From Bacteroidota bacterium (GTDB taxonomy: Bacteria > Bacteroidota > Bacteroidia > Flavobacteriales > Crocinitomicaceae), in NCBI GenBank assembly GCA_005798205.1, contig SYKJ01000197.1, positions 1-8,174 of the forward strand: a stretch of 8,174 bases of DNA, in the 5' to 3' direction. Below the pieces are notes generated by a model. It worked only from the letters and a program-made list of their open reading frames with translations, made no database searches and was not told the origin of the DNA. Of this stretch, positions 1 through 7,107 are shown one piece after another. The position numbers and the translations under genes were made by a program. Within the stretch, counting starts at the first letter, position 1, and every line of letters begins with the position of its first letter.

Positions 1-2232
1 GATTTTAATTTCATCTATGAAAGTCCATGGTTGTGAACCTTCTCCGGGCATTCCATTTGGTATTTTACTTAAGGCGTAAATTTTTATTTTTATCTTCTGT
101 ACTTTTCTAGAAATGGGAATTAGAATTTTTTCCTCTCCTTTTGATTTTGAAGTACTAAAAAAAGATTTTTTCCTATAAGTCGATTCCACTTTAACCTCTA
201 TTGGCAGATGAATCCATGAATTTTCATCTTTTAGGAAAGAAAGTTCGATGGTCTTTACTTTTTGTTTTTCCAAAAGATCCATTTCGATTTCAATATAGGC
301 AGTATCAAAACCGATCCATTCGTGCCCTTTCCATGGCCTTGAACCATATTGACCGTCAACGAGGGTTAAATCTCCACTGTTATAACTTGGACTTGCTTTG
401 GTTATAAACTTTAGTGGAACTCCAAGTGAAGGTGAATTATGTAATGTAAATTGTGTGCTAAGTCCTGTAGTTTTTGATGTTGCAATTACGCTATTTTCAA
501 TGTTTAAGTTCTTAGTTCTCTCAAAATTTATACTTTGTTTTGTATTCAGAATATATTCCTCTTTCTTCTCGTTGATTTTAGATTCAATTAAAAATTGTTC
601 CGTTTCGTTTTTTGATTCTATTAAAAATTGCAACCCTTTGGTTGAACGAATAAATTTTAAAACTGGCAGCAAAGAGGTTTTGGAAAAATTAATCCTTTGA
701 TTTTCAAGTAGTGAAAAATGTTTGCTTTGAAGAATGGTATAAAATTCTTTTATATTTGGTTTCTCCTCACACCAAAGTGCTTGAGACAAAGCAATGGCTC
801 GTGGATAAGCCATGTACATTAATTTATCAAAGTTTGGAATATATTCTGTCCATAGATTTGCTTGCCCTCCTAAAACATAAGCTGCATGCTCTGGTTTCAT
901 CCCTTTCGGCACTGGACTAAAATCGTACACTTTTTCCAAAGGAGTAAATCCACCAATTGCTAAGGGCTCGTTTTTCCCTTTTCCTTGGTAATGGTCAAAA
1001 TAGCAGTGTGACCCTGGCGACATCACAACATAATGTTCTTGTTTAGCTGCCTCTAATCCACCATCAAAACCTCGCCAAGACATAACTGCAGCATTTTTTG
1101 ATAGACCGCCCTCCAGAATTTCATCCCATCCAATTATTTTTTTTCCTTTTTGAGTTAAGAAATTATCCATTCGTTGAATGAAATAACTTTGCAATTCGTG
1201 TTCGTCTTTTAATTTATTTTCTTGAATTATTTTTTGGCATCTTTGGCATTCTTTCCACCTTGTTTTTGGGGCTTCGTCACCACCAATATGAATATAATCT
1301 CCTGGGAATAGTGGAATTATCTCATCTAAAATTGTTTGTAGAAAAAGAATACTTTCCTCTTTCGCACAAAAAATATCATCAAAAATCCCCCAAAGCCCAG
1401 GAACTCCTTGTTGTTTGCCATTACATGAGAATTCTGGGTAGGCGCTAAGAGCAGCACGACTATGCCCTGGCATTTCTATTTCAGGAACAATTGTTATGTA
1501 TTTTTCTCCGGCATATTTTACAATTTCTTTAATTTGCTCCTGCGTATAAAATCCACCATAGCGTTCCTTTTTATAGCTTCTCGGCGAACTTGTGTAGTGA
1601 TTTTCAACAGTGCTGTCGCGCCAAGCTCCAATTTCTGTAAGTTTAGGGTATTTTTTTATTTCTATTCTCCAACCTTGGTCATCTGTGAGATGCCAATGAA
1701 AGGTATTGAATTTATAAATCGCCATTAAATCAATAAATTTCTTTATCTCTTCAACAGAAAAGAAATGCCGAGAAACATCTAAATGCAAGCCTCTCCATTG
1801 GTATTTTGGATGGTCACTCACAAAAGATTTTTGAACAGAGTAGGAATCGTTTTCTCTTTCAATCATTTGCATTAAAGACTGTAAGGCATAAAAACACGAT
1901 TGTTCACTCGAATAGGCAATCCGAATATCTTCATTAATTGATATTGTATATGAATCATGAATTACATTTTTTAGTTTACTGAATTTGATAAAAGAATTCG
2001 TTTGATTTTCGAATGTGAGTTTGTGAAATGTATTTCCAAGAATTTTTAATTGTTCGATTAAATTTGTGGGAATTTGAGAAAAATCAACTGAAATAGAGTT
2101 GTTAAAATAGAGTTTTTCAGCTTTTTCTATACAAACCGTTGGACTTGGTAGAATTCTGCTGTTGTTTTGTGCCTTGTAATTTGTCCTGACAAAAAATAAT
2201 CCAATAATAAAAAAAAGACAGCTGATTTTCAT
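1..2232 (-). CDS. Secreted GH20 beta-N-acetylhexosaminidase (3' end cut by window edge)
   Basis: The frame is open from ATG at 2232 to base 1, giving 744 residues with no stop yet. Residues 1-21 look like a signal peptide (Lys2, hydrophobic 4-15, likely cut after Ala21 before Gln). Residues 28-143 fit the GH20 N-terminal alpha/beta domain. From 146 to about 488 is the catalytic barrel: QWRGLHLDVSRHF (145-157), FHWHLTDDQGWR (178-189), EMPGH (253-257), HIGGDE (315-320), GWDE (368-371) and GGQANLWTEY (455-464). Asp319-Glu320 are the pair used in substrate-assisted catalysis, Glu320 being the acid/base. The enzyme would remove terminal GlcNAc or GalNAc from glycans or chitin fragments in the periplasm or outside the cell. 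Residues 605-744 resemble the discoidin-like tail of Bacteroidota GH20 enzymes (LVDG, then GHEWIGF, ending PWTFIDEI), which normally stops a few residues later. A type IX secretion tail beyond the edge cannot be excluded. The gene lies 48 bp after icmF with no TAnnTTTG box in the gap, so co-transcription is plausible. Confidence 0.95.
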   Translation of the reverse strand, partial: MKISCLFFIIGLFFVRTNYKAQNNSRILPSPTVCIEKAEKLYFNNSISVDFSQIPTNLIEQLKILGNTFHKLTFENQTNSFIKFSKLKNVIHDSYTISINEDIRIAYSSEQSCFYALQSLMQMIERENDSYSVQKSFVSDHPKYQWRGLHLDVSRHFFSVEEIKKFIDLMAIYKFNTFHWHLTDDQGWRIEIKKYPKLTEIGAWRDSTVENHYTSSPRSYKKERYGGFYTQEQIKEIVKYAGEKYITIVPEIEMPGHSRAALSAYPEFSCNGKQQGVPGLWGIFDDIFCAKEESILFLQTILDEIIPLFPGDYIHIGGDEAPKTRWKECQRCQKIIQENKLKDEHELQSYFIQRMDNFLTQKGKKIIGWDEILEGGLSKNAAVMSWRGFDGGLEAAKQEHYVVMSPGSHCYFDHYQGKGKNEPLAIGGFTPLEKVYDFSPVPKGMKPEHAAYVLGGQANLWTEYIPNFDKLMYMAYPRAIALSQALWCEEKPNIKEFYTILQSKHFSLLENQRINFSKTSLLPVLKFIRSTKGLQFLIESKNETEQFLIESKINEKKEEYILNTKQSINFERTKNLNIENSVIATSKTTGLSTQFTLHNSPSLGVPLKFITKASPSYNSGDLTLVDGQYGSRPWKGHEWIGFDTAYIEIEMDLLEKQKVKTIELSFLKDENSWIHLPIEVKVESTYRKKSFFSTSKSKGEEKILIPISRKVQKIKIKIYALSKIPNGMPGEGSQPWTFIDEIKI
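581..630 (-). repeat. Two near-identical 17-bp direct repeats, 33 bp apart, inside the GH20 gene
   Basis: On the plus strand GATTCAATTAAAAATTG (581-597) recurs as GATTCTATTAAAAATTG (614-630), with one mismatch. The 33-bp offset is exactly 11 codons. The protein therefore has QFLIESK twice (535-541 and 546-552), in the lysine- and glutamate-rich link between the barrel and the discoidin-like domain. This looks like a short in-frame duplication in a tolerant linker. Confidence 0.6.
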
Positions 2233-2280
2233 TTTTTTTCTCTAATTCAGAATTACTTGTGTGCTAATACAAGAAATGAG

Positions 2281-5200
2281 TTACATATTTCTTCGGTATT
2301 GCCCTCCGACTGAAAATAGGGCATTTGTTATTTGTCCTAAAGAGGAATATTTACATGTCTCCATTAATTCCTCAAACATATTTCTATTATTTATTGCCGC
2401 TTCTTGAACATCTCTAATGCCTTTTTTTGATAGTTCACTATTTTTTTCTTGCAGTTTCTTAAGCATTTCAATTTGATATGCTTTTTCTTCCGAAGTTGCA
2501 CGAATTACTTCTTTTGGAAGAATTGTTGGTGAACCTTTTGAGCTAAGGAAAGTATTTACGCCAATTATCTCAAATTCGCCAGTATGTTTTAAGGTTTCGT
2601 AGTACAGAGATTCCTCTTGAATTTTAGAGCGTTGGTACATTGTTTCCATTGCACCTAAAACACCTCCTCGTTCAGTAATTCTGTCAAATTCCAATAATAC
2701 AGCTTCTTCCACTAAATCAGTAAGGTCTTCAATTATAAAAGAGCCTTGAAGTGGATTTTCATTTTTTGCTAGTCCTAATTCCTTGTTTATAATGAGTTGT
2801 ATCGCCATTGCCCTTCTTACAGATTCCTCGGTTGGCGTTGTAATTGCCTCATCGTAAGCATTTGTGTGCAGTGAGTTGCAATTGTCGTAGATTGCGTAAA
2901 GAGCTTGTAAAGTTGTCCGAATGTCGTTAAAATCTATTTCCTGAGCATGCAGTGACCTTCCAGAAGTTTGTATGTGGTATTTTAACATTTGGGCGCGTGC
3001 GTTAGCGCCGTATTTTTTTGCTAAAGCTTTGGCCCAAATCCTTCTTGCAACTCTTCCTATAACGGCATATTCTGGATCAATTCCATTTGAAAAGAAAAAG
3101 GATAAGTTGGGACCAAAATCATTGATATCCATGCCACGACTCAAATAATACTCTACATAGGTGAAACCGTTGGATAAGGTAAACGCTAATTGCGTTATGG
3201 GATTTGCTCCAGCTTCTGCAATGTGATATCCTGATATGGAAACAGAGTAAAAATTTCGAATACCATTAGCGATAAAGTATTCTTGAACATCTCCCATTAA
3301 TCTAAGGGCAAATTCTGTAGAGAAAATACAGGTATTTTGCGCTTGATCTTCTTTGAGAATATCTGCTTGAACTGTACCTCGAACTAATTTTAGTGTTTCA
3401 GTCTTTATTTTAGAATATATTTCTGGAGCCAAAACTTGATCTCCTGTTACACCCAATAGCATCAATCCTAAACCATTGTTTCCCTCGGGAAGTTCTCCTT
3501 GGTATTTTGGTTGTTCAGAATTTGTTTTTTTGAAAATGGCTTTGATTTTATTTTTAATATCATTTTCTAGCCCATTTTCTATGATGTATTTTTCGCAATT
3601 TTGATCTATTGCAGCGTTCATGAAAAATCCTAAAAGCATTGGAGCTGGACCGTTAATTGTCATTGAAACAGATGTAGAAGGATTGCTCAGGTCAAAACCA
3701 GAGTATAATTTTTTTGCGTCGTCGAGACAGCAAATTGAAACTCCAGCATTCCCTATTTTTCCATAAATATCAGGTCTTAAATCGGGATCATTTCCATAAA
3801 GCGTAACTGAATCAAAAGCTGTAGAAAGTCTTTTTGCTGGCAAGCCAAGACTAACATAATGAAAACGCTTGTTTGTTCGTTCCGGTCCACCTTCCCCTGC
3901 AAACATTCTAGTAGGATCTTCACCCTCTCTTTTAAAAGGAAACAAGCCAGCGGTATATGGAAATTCTCCAGGGTAATTTTCCTGTAGCACCCATTTTAAG
4001 ATATCTCCCCAGCTACTGTATTTTGGTGAGGAAACTTTTGGGATTTGAGAATTTGAAAGTGACTTTGAGTGAGTTTGAATCTTCACAACTTTCTCTCGAA
4101 CTTTGAATTCAAAAGTTAGATTTTTAAATCTTTGTTTTCGCTCACTCCAATTTTCAATGATAGCCCAATTTTTCGGATCAAAGTTTAACTTTTCTGTTTC
4201 GAATGTTTCTTGCAAGCTTTTTACTAATCGATCTTTATCATCGTATTTTGAATTTTTTAGTGTTTCAATTGCACTATTTAATCCATATAGCTTTTCAGCT
4301 ACTGAAACTTGTTTTTCAACCCATTTATCATAACTGCGGTTACTTTCTGAAATTTCCGATAAATATCGAGTTCGATCAGGTGGAATAACAAAAATCTTTT
4401 CAGACATTTCCTGTGTGATTTCAAATGTTGACTTTAAATTTATCCCTGTTTTTTCAACCACTTTATCCATGATTACTTTGTACAAAGAATTCATTCCAGG
4501 ATCGTTAAATTGAGAGGCAATAGTGCCATGGACAGGCATTTCATCAACAGAGATTTCCCATAAATTGTGATTTCGCTGGTATTGTTTTCGAACATCTCGC
4601 AATGCATCAAGTGCACCACGTTTATCAAATTTGTTGAGTGCGATTACATCTGCAAAATCTAGCATATCAATTTTTTCTAGCTGCGTTGCTGCTCCATATT
4701 CTGGAGTCATTACATACAAGGAAACATCAGAATGATCTAAAATTTCAGTATCAGATTGGCCAATTCCTGAAGTTTCAAGAATTATAAGATCGTAGTTGGC
4801 AACTTTGAGAATACTAATAGCTTCAGCAACATGTTTTGATAGAGCGAGATTTGACTGCCGTGTAGCCAAGGAACGCATGTAAACACGCTTATTTTTGATG
4901 GAGTTCATCCTGATTCTATCTCCCAATAATGCTCCGCCGGTTTTTCGTTTGGAGGGATCTACAGATACTACTGCAATTTCTTTATCGCTAAAATCAACAA
5001 GAAAACGCCGAACCAACTCATCTACAAGCGACGATTTTCCCGAGCCTCCAGTTCCTGTTATTCCCAATACTGGTATGGATTTTGTTTCGGCAATTTTTCT
5101 TATATCGTCTAATATTTTTTTATTTTCATTTGGGAAATTCTCTGCTGCAGAAATAATACGTGCAATTGAAGGTATATTTTTAGTAGCAATTCTCTCATGT

Positions 5201-5661
5201 TCATCAGAAATTACTGAGCCCACAGGGAAATCACATTTTTGAACGAGGTCATTAATCATTCCTTGTAAACCCATTGATCTCCCGTCATCTGGATGGTAAA
5301 TTCGGGTGATGCCGTAATCTTGCAGTTCTTTGATTTCTGAGGGGAGAATTGTTCCACCGCCACCACCAAAAATTTTAATTTGTGGAGCTCCTTTTTCTTT
5401 TAATAAATCAAACATATATTTGAAATACTCGATATGTCCACCTTGGTAGGATGTCATGGCAATTGCTTGAGCATCTTCTTGGATGGCACAATCAACAACT
5501 TCTTCCACTGATCGATCGTGTCCAAGATGAATTACTTCACAGCCAGTCGCTTGAATAATACGACGCATTATGTTGATTGCAGCATCGTGACCATCAAAAA
5601 GAGATGCAGCAGTTACAATTCTAATTTTATTTATTGGGATATACGCTGCAACCTGTTCCAT
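2281..5661 (-). CDS. icmF: Fused B12-dependent isobutyryl-CoA mutase with G-protein chaperone (IcmF type)
   Basis: A 1126-residue protein that interconverts isobutyryl-CoA and n-butyryl-CoA (possibly also isovaleryl/pivalyl-CoA) with adenosylcobalamin, in the cytoplasm. Domains in order: B12-binding domain (about 12-145) with DGHDAA (23-28), His25 being the expected cobalt ligand, and a glycine run at 99-103; MeaB/ArgK-like GTPase (about 195-410) with P-loop GTGGSGKS (203-210), ETSGIGQ (296-302) and NKFD (343-346), the chaperone that gates cofactor loading; a charged helical linker (about 415-545); then the mutase barrel (about 550-1126) with TRMFAGE (584-590), GYHIAEAG (811-818) and [14 protein letters not shown] (895-908). 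Phe587 sits where methylmalonyl-CoA mutase has Tyr89, and Gln775 (in DQAQNTCIF) where it has Arg207 (P. shermanii numbering). Phe plus Gln is the isobutyryl-type pair, so 'methylmalonyl-CoA mutase' would be the wrong name. The length is slightly above the roughly 1090 usual for IcmF. The start follows a 43-bp gap containing a TAnnTTTG box; there is no strong ribosome-binding site. Confidence 0.95.
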   Translation of the reverse strand: MEQVAAYIPINKIRIVTAASLFDGHDAAINIMRRIIQATGCEVIHLGHDRSVEEVVDCAIQEDAQAIAMTSYQGGHIEYFKYMFDLLKEKGAPQIKIFGGGGGTILPSEIKELQDYGITRIYHPDDGRSMGLQGMINDLVQKCDFPVGSVISDEHERIATKNIPSIARIISAAENFPNENKKILDDIRKIAETKSIPVLGITGTGGSGKSSLVDELVRRFLVDFSDKEIAVVSVDPSKRKTGGALLGDRIRMNSIKNKRVYMRSLATRQSNLALSKHVAEAISILKVANYDLIILETSGIGQSDTEILDHSDVSLYVMTPEYGAATQLEKIDMLDFADVIALNKFDKRGALDALRDVRKQYQRNHNLWEISVDEMPVHGTIASQFNDPGMNSLYKVIMDKVVEKTGINLKSTFEITQEMSEKIFVIPPDRTRYLSEISESNRSYDKWVEKQVSVAEKLYGLNSAIETLKNSKYDDKDRLVKSLQETFETEKLNFDPKNWAIIENWSERKQRFKNLTFEFKVREKVVKIQTHSKSLSNSQIPKVSSPKYSSWGDILKWVLQENYPGEFPYTAGLFPFKREGEDPTRMFAGEGGPERTNKRFHYVSLGLPAKRLSTAFDSVTLYGNDPDLRPDIYGKIGNAGVSICCLDDAKKLYSGFDLSNPSTSVSMTINGPAPMLLGFFMNAAIDQNCEKYIIENGLENDIKNKIKAIFKKTNSEQPKYQGELPEGNNGLGLMLLGVTGDQVLAPEIYSKIKTETLKLVRGTVQADILKEDQAQNTCIFSTEFALRLMGDVQEYFIANGIRNFYSVSISGYHIAEAGANPITQLAFTLSNGFTYVEYYLSRGMDINDFGPNLSFFFSNGIDPEYAVIGRVARRIWAKALAKKYGANARAQMLKYHIQTSGRSLHAQEIDFNDIRTTLQALYAIYDNCNSLHTNAYDEAITTPTEESVRRAMAIQLIINKELGLAKNENPLQGSFIIEDLTDLVEEAVLLEFDRITERGGVLGAMETMYQRSKIQEESLYYETLKHTGEFEIIGVNTFLSSKGSPTILPKEVIRATSEEKAYQIEMLKKLQEKNSELSKKGIRDVQEAAINNRNMFEELMETCKYSSLGQITNALFSVGGQYRRNM

Positions 5662-5674
5662 TTAATTTTTGCTC

Positions 5675-5689
5675 TTTTGAAATTCAAAA
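5675..5689. repeat. 15-bp palindrome overlapping the putative icmF promoter
   Basis: TTTTGAAATTCAAAA is a perfect 7-1-7 inverted repeat between the 81-residue gene and icmF. Its right half shares five bases (5685-5689) with the promoter-like box, so a protein bound here could block or steer transcription of icmF. It is AT-rich and short, so chance is a real alternative. It lacks the GC stem and U-tract of a terminator. Confidence 0.35.
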
Positions 5690-5692
5690 TTA
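5685..5692 (-). promoter_or_regulatory. Putative -7 box for icmF (TAATTTTG)
   Basis: The minus strand reads TAATTTTG, matching the Bacteroidota sigma-A element TAnnTTTG, with 23 bases between it and the icmF ATG. I see no convincing TTG -33 element at the usual distance. It suggests icmF can be transcribed separately from the upstream TPR gene pair. Confidence 0.45.
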
Positions 5693-5704
5693 CGAAAAAA
5701 TGCA

Positions 5705-5950
5705 CTACTCATTTATTATCATTACTTGAATCGTATTGAATTCTTCTTCTGAACTCAGTTTGTAGTTATTTGAAAAATTCAACATATCTTGGATTAGTAT
5801 AATTTCAGGGTATTTACTTGCTTTAATATTGATCTTAAAAAATCCATCTCCAATAGATTGAAGTTCAATAAAAGTGCGCTCACTTGTTATTTTGTAATAC
5901 GACTTATTGTTTTTTAATTTCCGAAATTGTGGAAAAGTATGCTCACTCAT
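5705..5950 (-). CDS. Small unrecognised protein, 81 residues, translationally coupled to TPR gene
   Basis: I do not recognise a family. The protein is soluble-looking with no signal peptide, membrane segment or cysteines. It alternates hydrophobic and polar residues in the middle (YYKITSERTFIELQSIG, then GFFKINIKAS), suggesting a small beta-rich fold, and has an acidic stretch, SSEEEF (67-72). Its ATG overlaps the TGA of the upstream TPR gene in an ATGA junction, a classic sign of coupled translation. This is the main reason to call it a real gene. An AGGCGG stretch about 10 bases before the ATG is the nearest thing to a Shine-Dalgarno site in the window. The stop lies 43 bp before icmF. A role beside the TPR protein is an inference from coupling only. 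Confidence 0.72.
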   Translation of the reverse strand: MSEHTFPQFRKLKNNKSYYKITSERTFIELQSIGDGFFKINIKASKYPEIILIQDMLNFSNNYKLSSEEEFNTIQVMIINE

Positions 5951-6537
5951 TTCATTTTACCGCCTTTTTTTAAAAAGCTTATAAATTCTTTGAATTGTTT
6001 TTTTGAACGAAGAACTTTAAAAAACTCAGTGAATAGCGTTTCTTTTTTTAAGTTATTTGTTTCAGGTTGCTTTTCTTCTTTTTCTGTAATTGTTAATGGT
6101 GGAGTAATTTCATCCTCTCGTTCCTTTGCAAGTAAATCTGCGGCATCAAAGTTTTGTTTCGCTTTTTGTTGGTAGCCCATTTTTTCTTGGAGTAATCCGA
6201 TATTATTGTAGGAAACTGCATCTTCAGGATCCAATTCAATGGCTTTTTGGTAATCTAAAATAGCAGCACTTGTATCCCCAAAAAAATCTTTAGCATAAGC
6301 TCTAGAGGCATAGCGATAACCGTATGTGCTTTCGAGAAAAACTGCTTCATCAAAATCTTTTAATGCCTCCTCTTTTTTCTTGAGATGAATGAAATTTACC
6401 CCTCGATCACCAAACAAATTTGCTTCTTTAGGAAAAAGATAGATTAAATTGTCGAAAATTTTTTGTGCTTCATGAAATTCTTTTGCCAGCATAAGATTGT
6501 ATGCTTTTTCATGCTCCTCATTAATAAATTTATGCAT
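5947..6537 (-). CDS. Tetratricopeptide repeat protein, 196 residues
   Basis: About four TPR units run from residue 9 to 140: AYNLMLAKEFHEAQKIFDNL, then a unit with EEALKDFDEAVFLE (56-69), a third with AAILDYQKAIELDPED (91-106), and a fourth with YNNIGLLQEKMGYQQKAKQNF (110-130). The classic A..DY.KAI.LDP signature is clear in the third. The remainder (about 138-196) is highly charged and ends in a Lys- and Phe-rich helix and a basic tail. No signal peptide or membrane span is visible, so it is probably a cytoplasmic scaffold or adaptor; its partner is unknown. The frame is open upstream to 6666, but I chose ATG 6537. The longer version would run into the divergent gene, has no TPR-like content in its extra 43 residues, and would begin upstream of the good TATCTTTG box. 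It overlaps the next gene by 4 bp. Confidence 0.88.
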   Translation of the reverse strand: MHKFINEEHEKAYNLMLAKEFHEAQKIFDNLIYLFPKEANLFGDRGVNFIHLKKKEEALKDFDEAVFLESTYGYRYASRAYAKDFFGDTSAAILDYQKAIELDPEDAVSYNNIGLLQEKMGYQQKAKQNFDAADLLAKEREDEITPPLTITEKEEKQPETNNLKKETLFTEFFKVLRSKKQFKEFISFLKKGGKMK

Positions 6538-6555
6538 AAAATTTTGTATTATTTG

Positions 6556-6563
6556 CAAAGATA
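6556..6563 (-). promoter_or_regulatory. Putative -7 box for the TPR gene (TATCTTTG)
   Basis: The minus strand reads TATCTTTG followed by C, a very typical Bacteroidota TAnnTTTG element, with 18 bases between it and the TPR ATG at 6537. A TTG lies upstream at 6578-6576, but only 12 bases separate it from the box, shorter than the usual -33 spacing. The position supports the shorter TPR start. Confidence 0.6.
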
Positions 6564-6587
6564 AGGAGACTTCTTCAATAGGCTTTG

Positions 6588-6595
6588 TAATTTTG
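6588..6595 (+). promoter_or_regulatory. Putative -7 box for the YkgJ-like gene (TAATTTTG)
   Basis: TAATTTTG followed by C lies 12 bases before ATG 6608. No -33 TTG is seen at a normal spacing. With the TATCTTTG box on the other strand, this makes a compact divergent promoter region between 6538 and 6607. The leader would be only a few bases long. Confidence 0.5.
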
Positions 6596-6607
6596 CATTT
6601 ATTGATT

Positions 6608-7090
6608 ATGAAAGAACAAGATTTTTCTTCCCTCGAAGCAGCAAAATTAGCTATCGTAAATACCAAAAAGGTTTTTCGGAAATTGAAGCAAGCAAAACCG
6701 AAAGATTTAGATCAGAAATTTCATAAAGGACACGAAGCTGAATTTAAAAAAATGGATTGTCTCTCTTGTGCGAATTGTTGTAAAACAACTAGCCCAATTT
6801 TTAGAGATGCCGATATTCGACGTATTTCAAAACATCTTCGGGTTAAAGAAGGGTATTTTATCTCCAGCTATTTAAGATTAGATGAAGAGCAGGATTATGT
6901 CTTGAAAAGTTCACCATGTTCATTTTTGGAAAATGACAATAGTTGCTCTATTTATGATGTCCGCCCCTTAGCTTGTCGTGAATATCCACATACGGACAGA
7001 AAAAATATGTTTCAAATATTAGAAATTACTGCAGAGAACTCGTTGATATGTCCTGCAGTTGCAAGAATAGTAAAAGAAATTATTAGCTAA
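6608..7090 (+). CDS. YkgJ-family cysteine-cluster protein (putative zinc/iron-chelating), 160 residues
   Basis: The defining motif CLSCANCC is at residues 51-58 (CxxCxxCC). It is followed by further conserved cysteines: Cys104 (SSPCSFLE), Cys113 (NSCSIYDVRPLACREYP, which also holds Cys123), and Cys148 near the C-terminus. These eight cysteines match the UPF0153/YkgJ family, which is predicted to bind zinc or an iron-sulfur centre; the biochemical role of most members is unknown. The first 45 residues are a Lys-rich helical region. The protein is soluble with no signal peptide. I chose ATG 6608, although the frame is open back to 6497. The earlier start would lie inside the divergent TPR gene and adds Cys-rich hydrophobic residues that look like antisense translation. 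A TAnnTTTG box sits just upstream. The gene is convergent with the SPFH gene, with 4 bp between stops. Confidence 0.88.
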   Translation: MKEQDFSSLEAAKLAIVNTKKVFRKLKQAKPKDLDQKFHKGHEAEFKKMDCLSCANCCKTTSPIFRDADIRRISKHLRVKEGYFISSYLRLDEEQDYVLKSSPCSFLENDNSCSIYDVRPLACREYPHTDRKNMFQILEITAENSLICPAVARIVKEIIS

Positions 7091-7107
7091 AAATTTAAGA
7101 ATTTTTA
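7088..7107. terminator. Weak AT-only inverted repeat between convergent genes
   Basis: TAAAAATT (7088-7095) and AATTTTTA (7100-7107) are perfect 8-bp arms around the loop TAAG. The element covers both stop codons of the convergent pair and ends in T-runs on either strand. It could act as a short bidirectional terminator, but a stem made only of A-T pairs is weak, so this is tentative. Confidence 0.3.

Noticed and set aside
201..1728. Several plus-strand open frames of 62-100 residues (201-407, 398-700, 711-920, 1260-1448, 1462-1728)
   Set aside because: They lie antisense to the GH20 gene, have no recognisable domains and show the skewed Phe/Leu/Ser composition of antisense translation.
2216..2232. 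Lipoprotein signal in the hexosaminidase (Cys5)
   Set aside because: Cys5 comes before the hydrophobic core, too early for a lipobox. An ordinary signal peptide cut after Ala21 fits better.
2257..2275. CTTGT/ACAAG inverted repeat between icmF and the hexosaminidase
   Set aside because: Only a 5-bp stem with an 8-base loop and no U-tract; too weak to call a terminator.
4103..5242. Plus-strand open frames inside icmF (4103-4333, 4203-4388, 4895-5242)
   Set aside because: All are antisense to well-conserved mutase and GTPase sequence. The 115-residue one simply mirrors the GTPase domain.
5518..6175. Plus-strand open frames 5518-5739 and 5927-6175
   Set aside because: Antisense to the icmF start and to the TPR gene; no family features, low-complexity Phe/Ser content.
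6497..6607. A 37-residue N-terminal extension of the YkgJ-like protein starting at 6497
   Set aside because: It is antisense to the TPR gene start and reads like antisense translation. ATG 6608 follows a promoter-like box.
6538..6666. A 43-residue N-terminal extension of the TPR protein starting at 6666
   Set aside because: It would overlap the divergent YkgJ-like gene, has no TPR character, and starts upstream of the TATCTTTG box.
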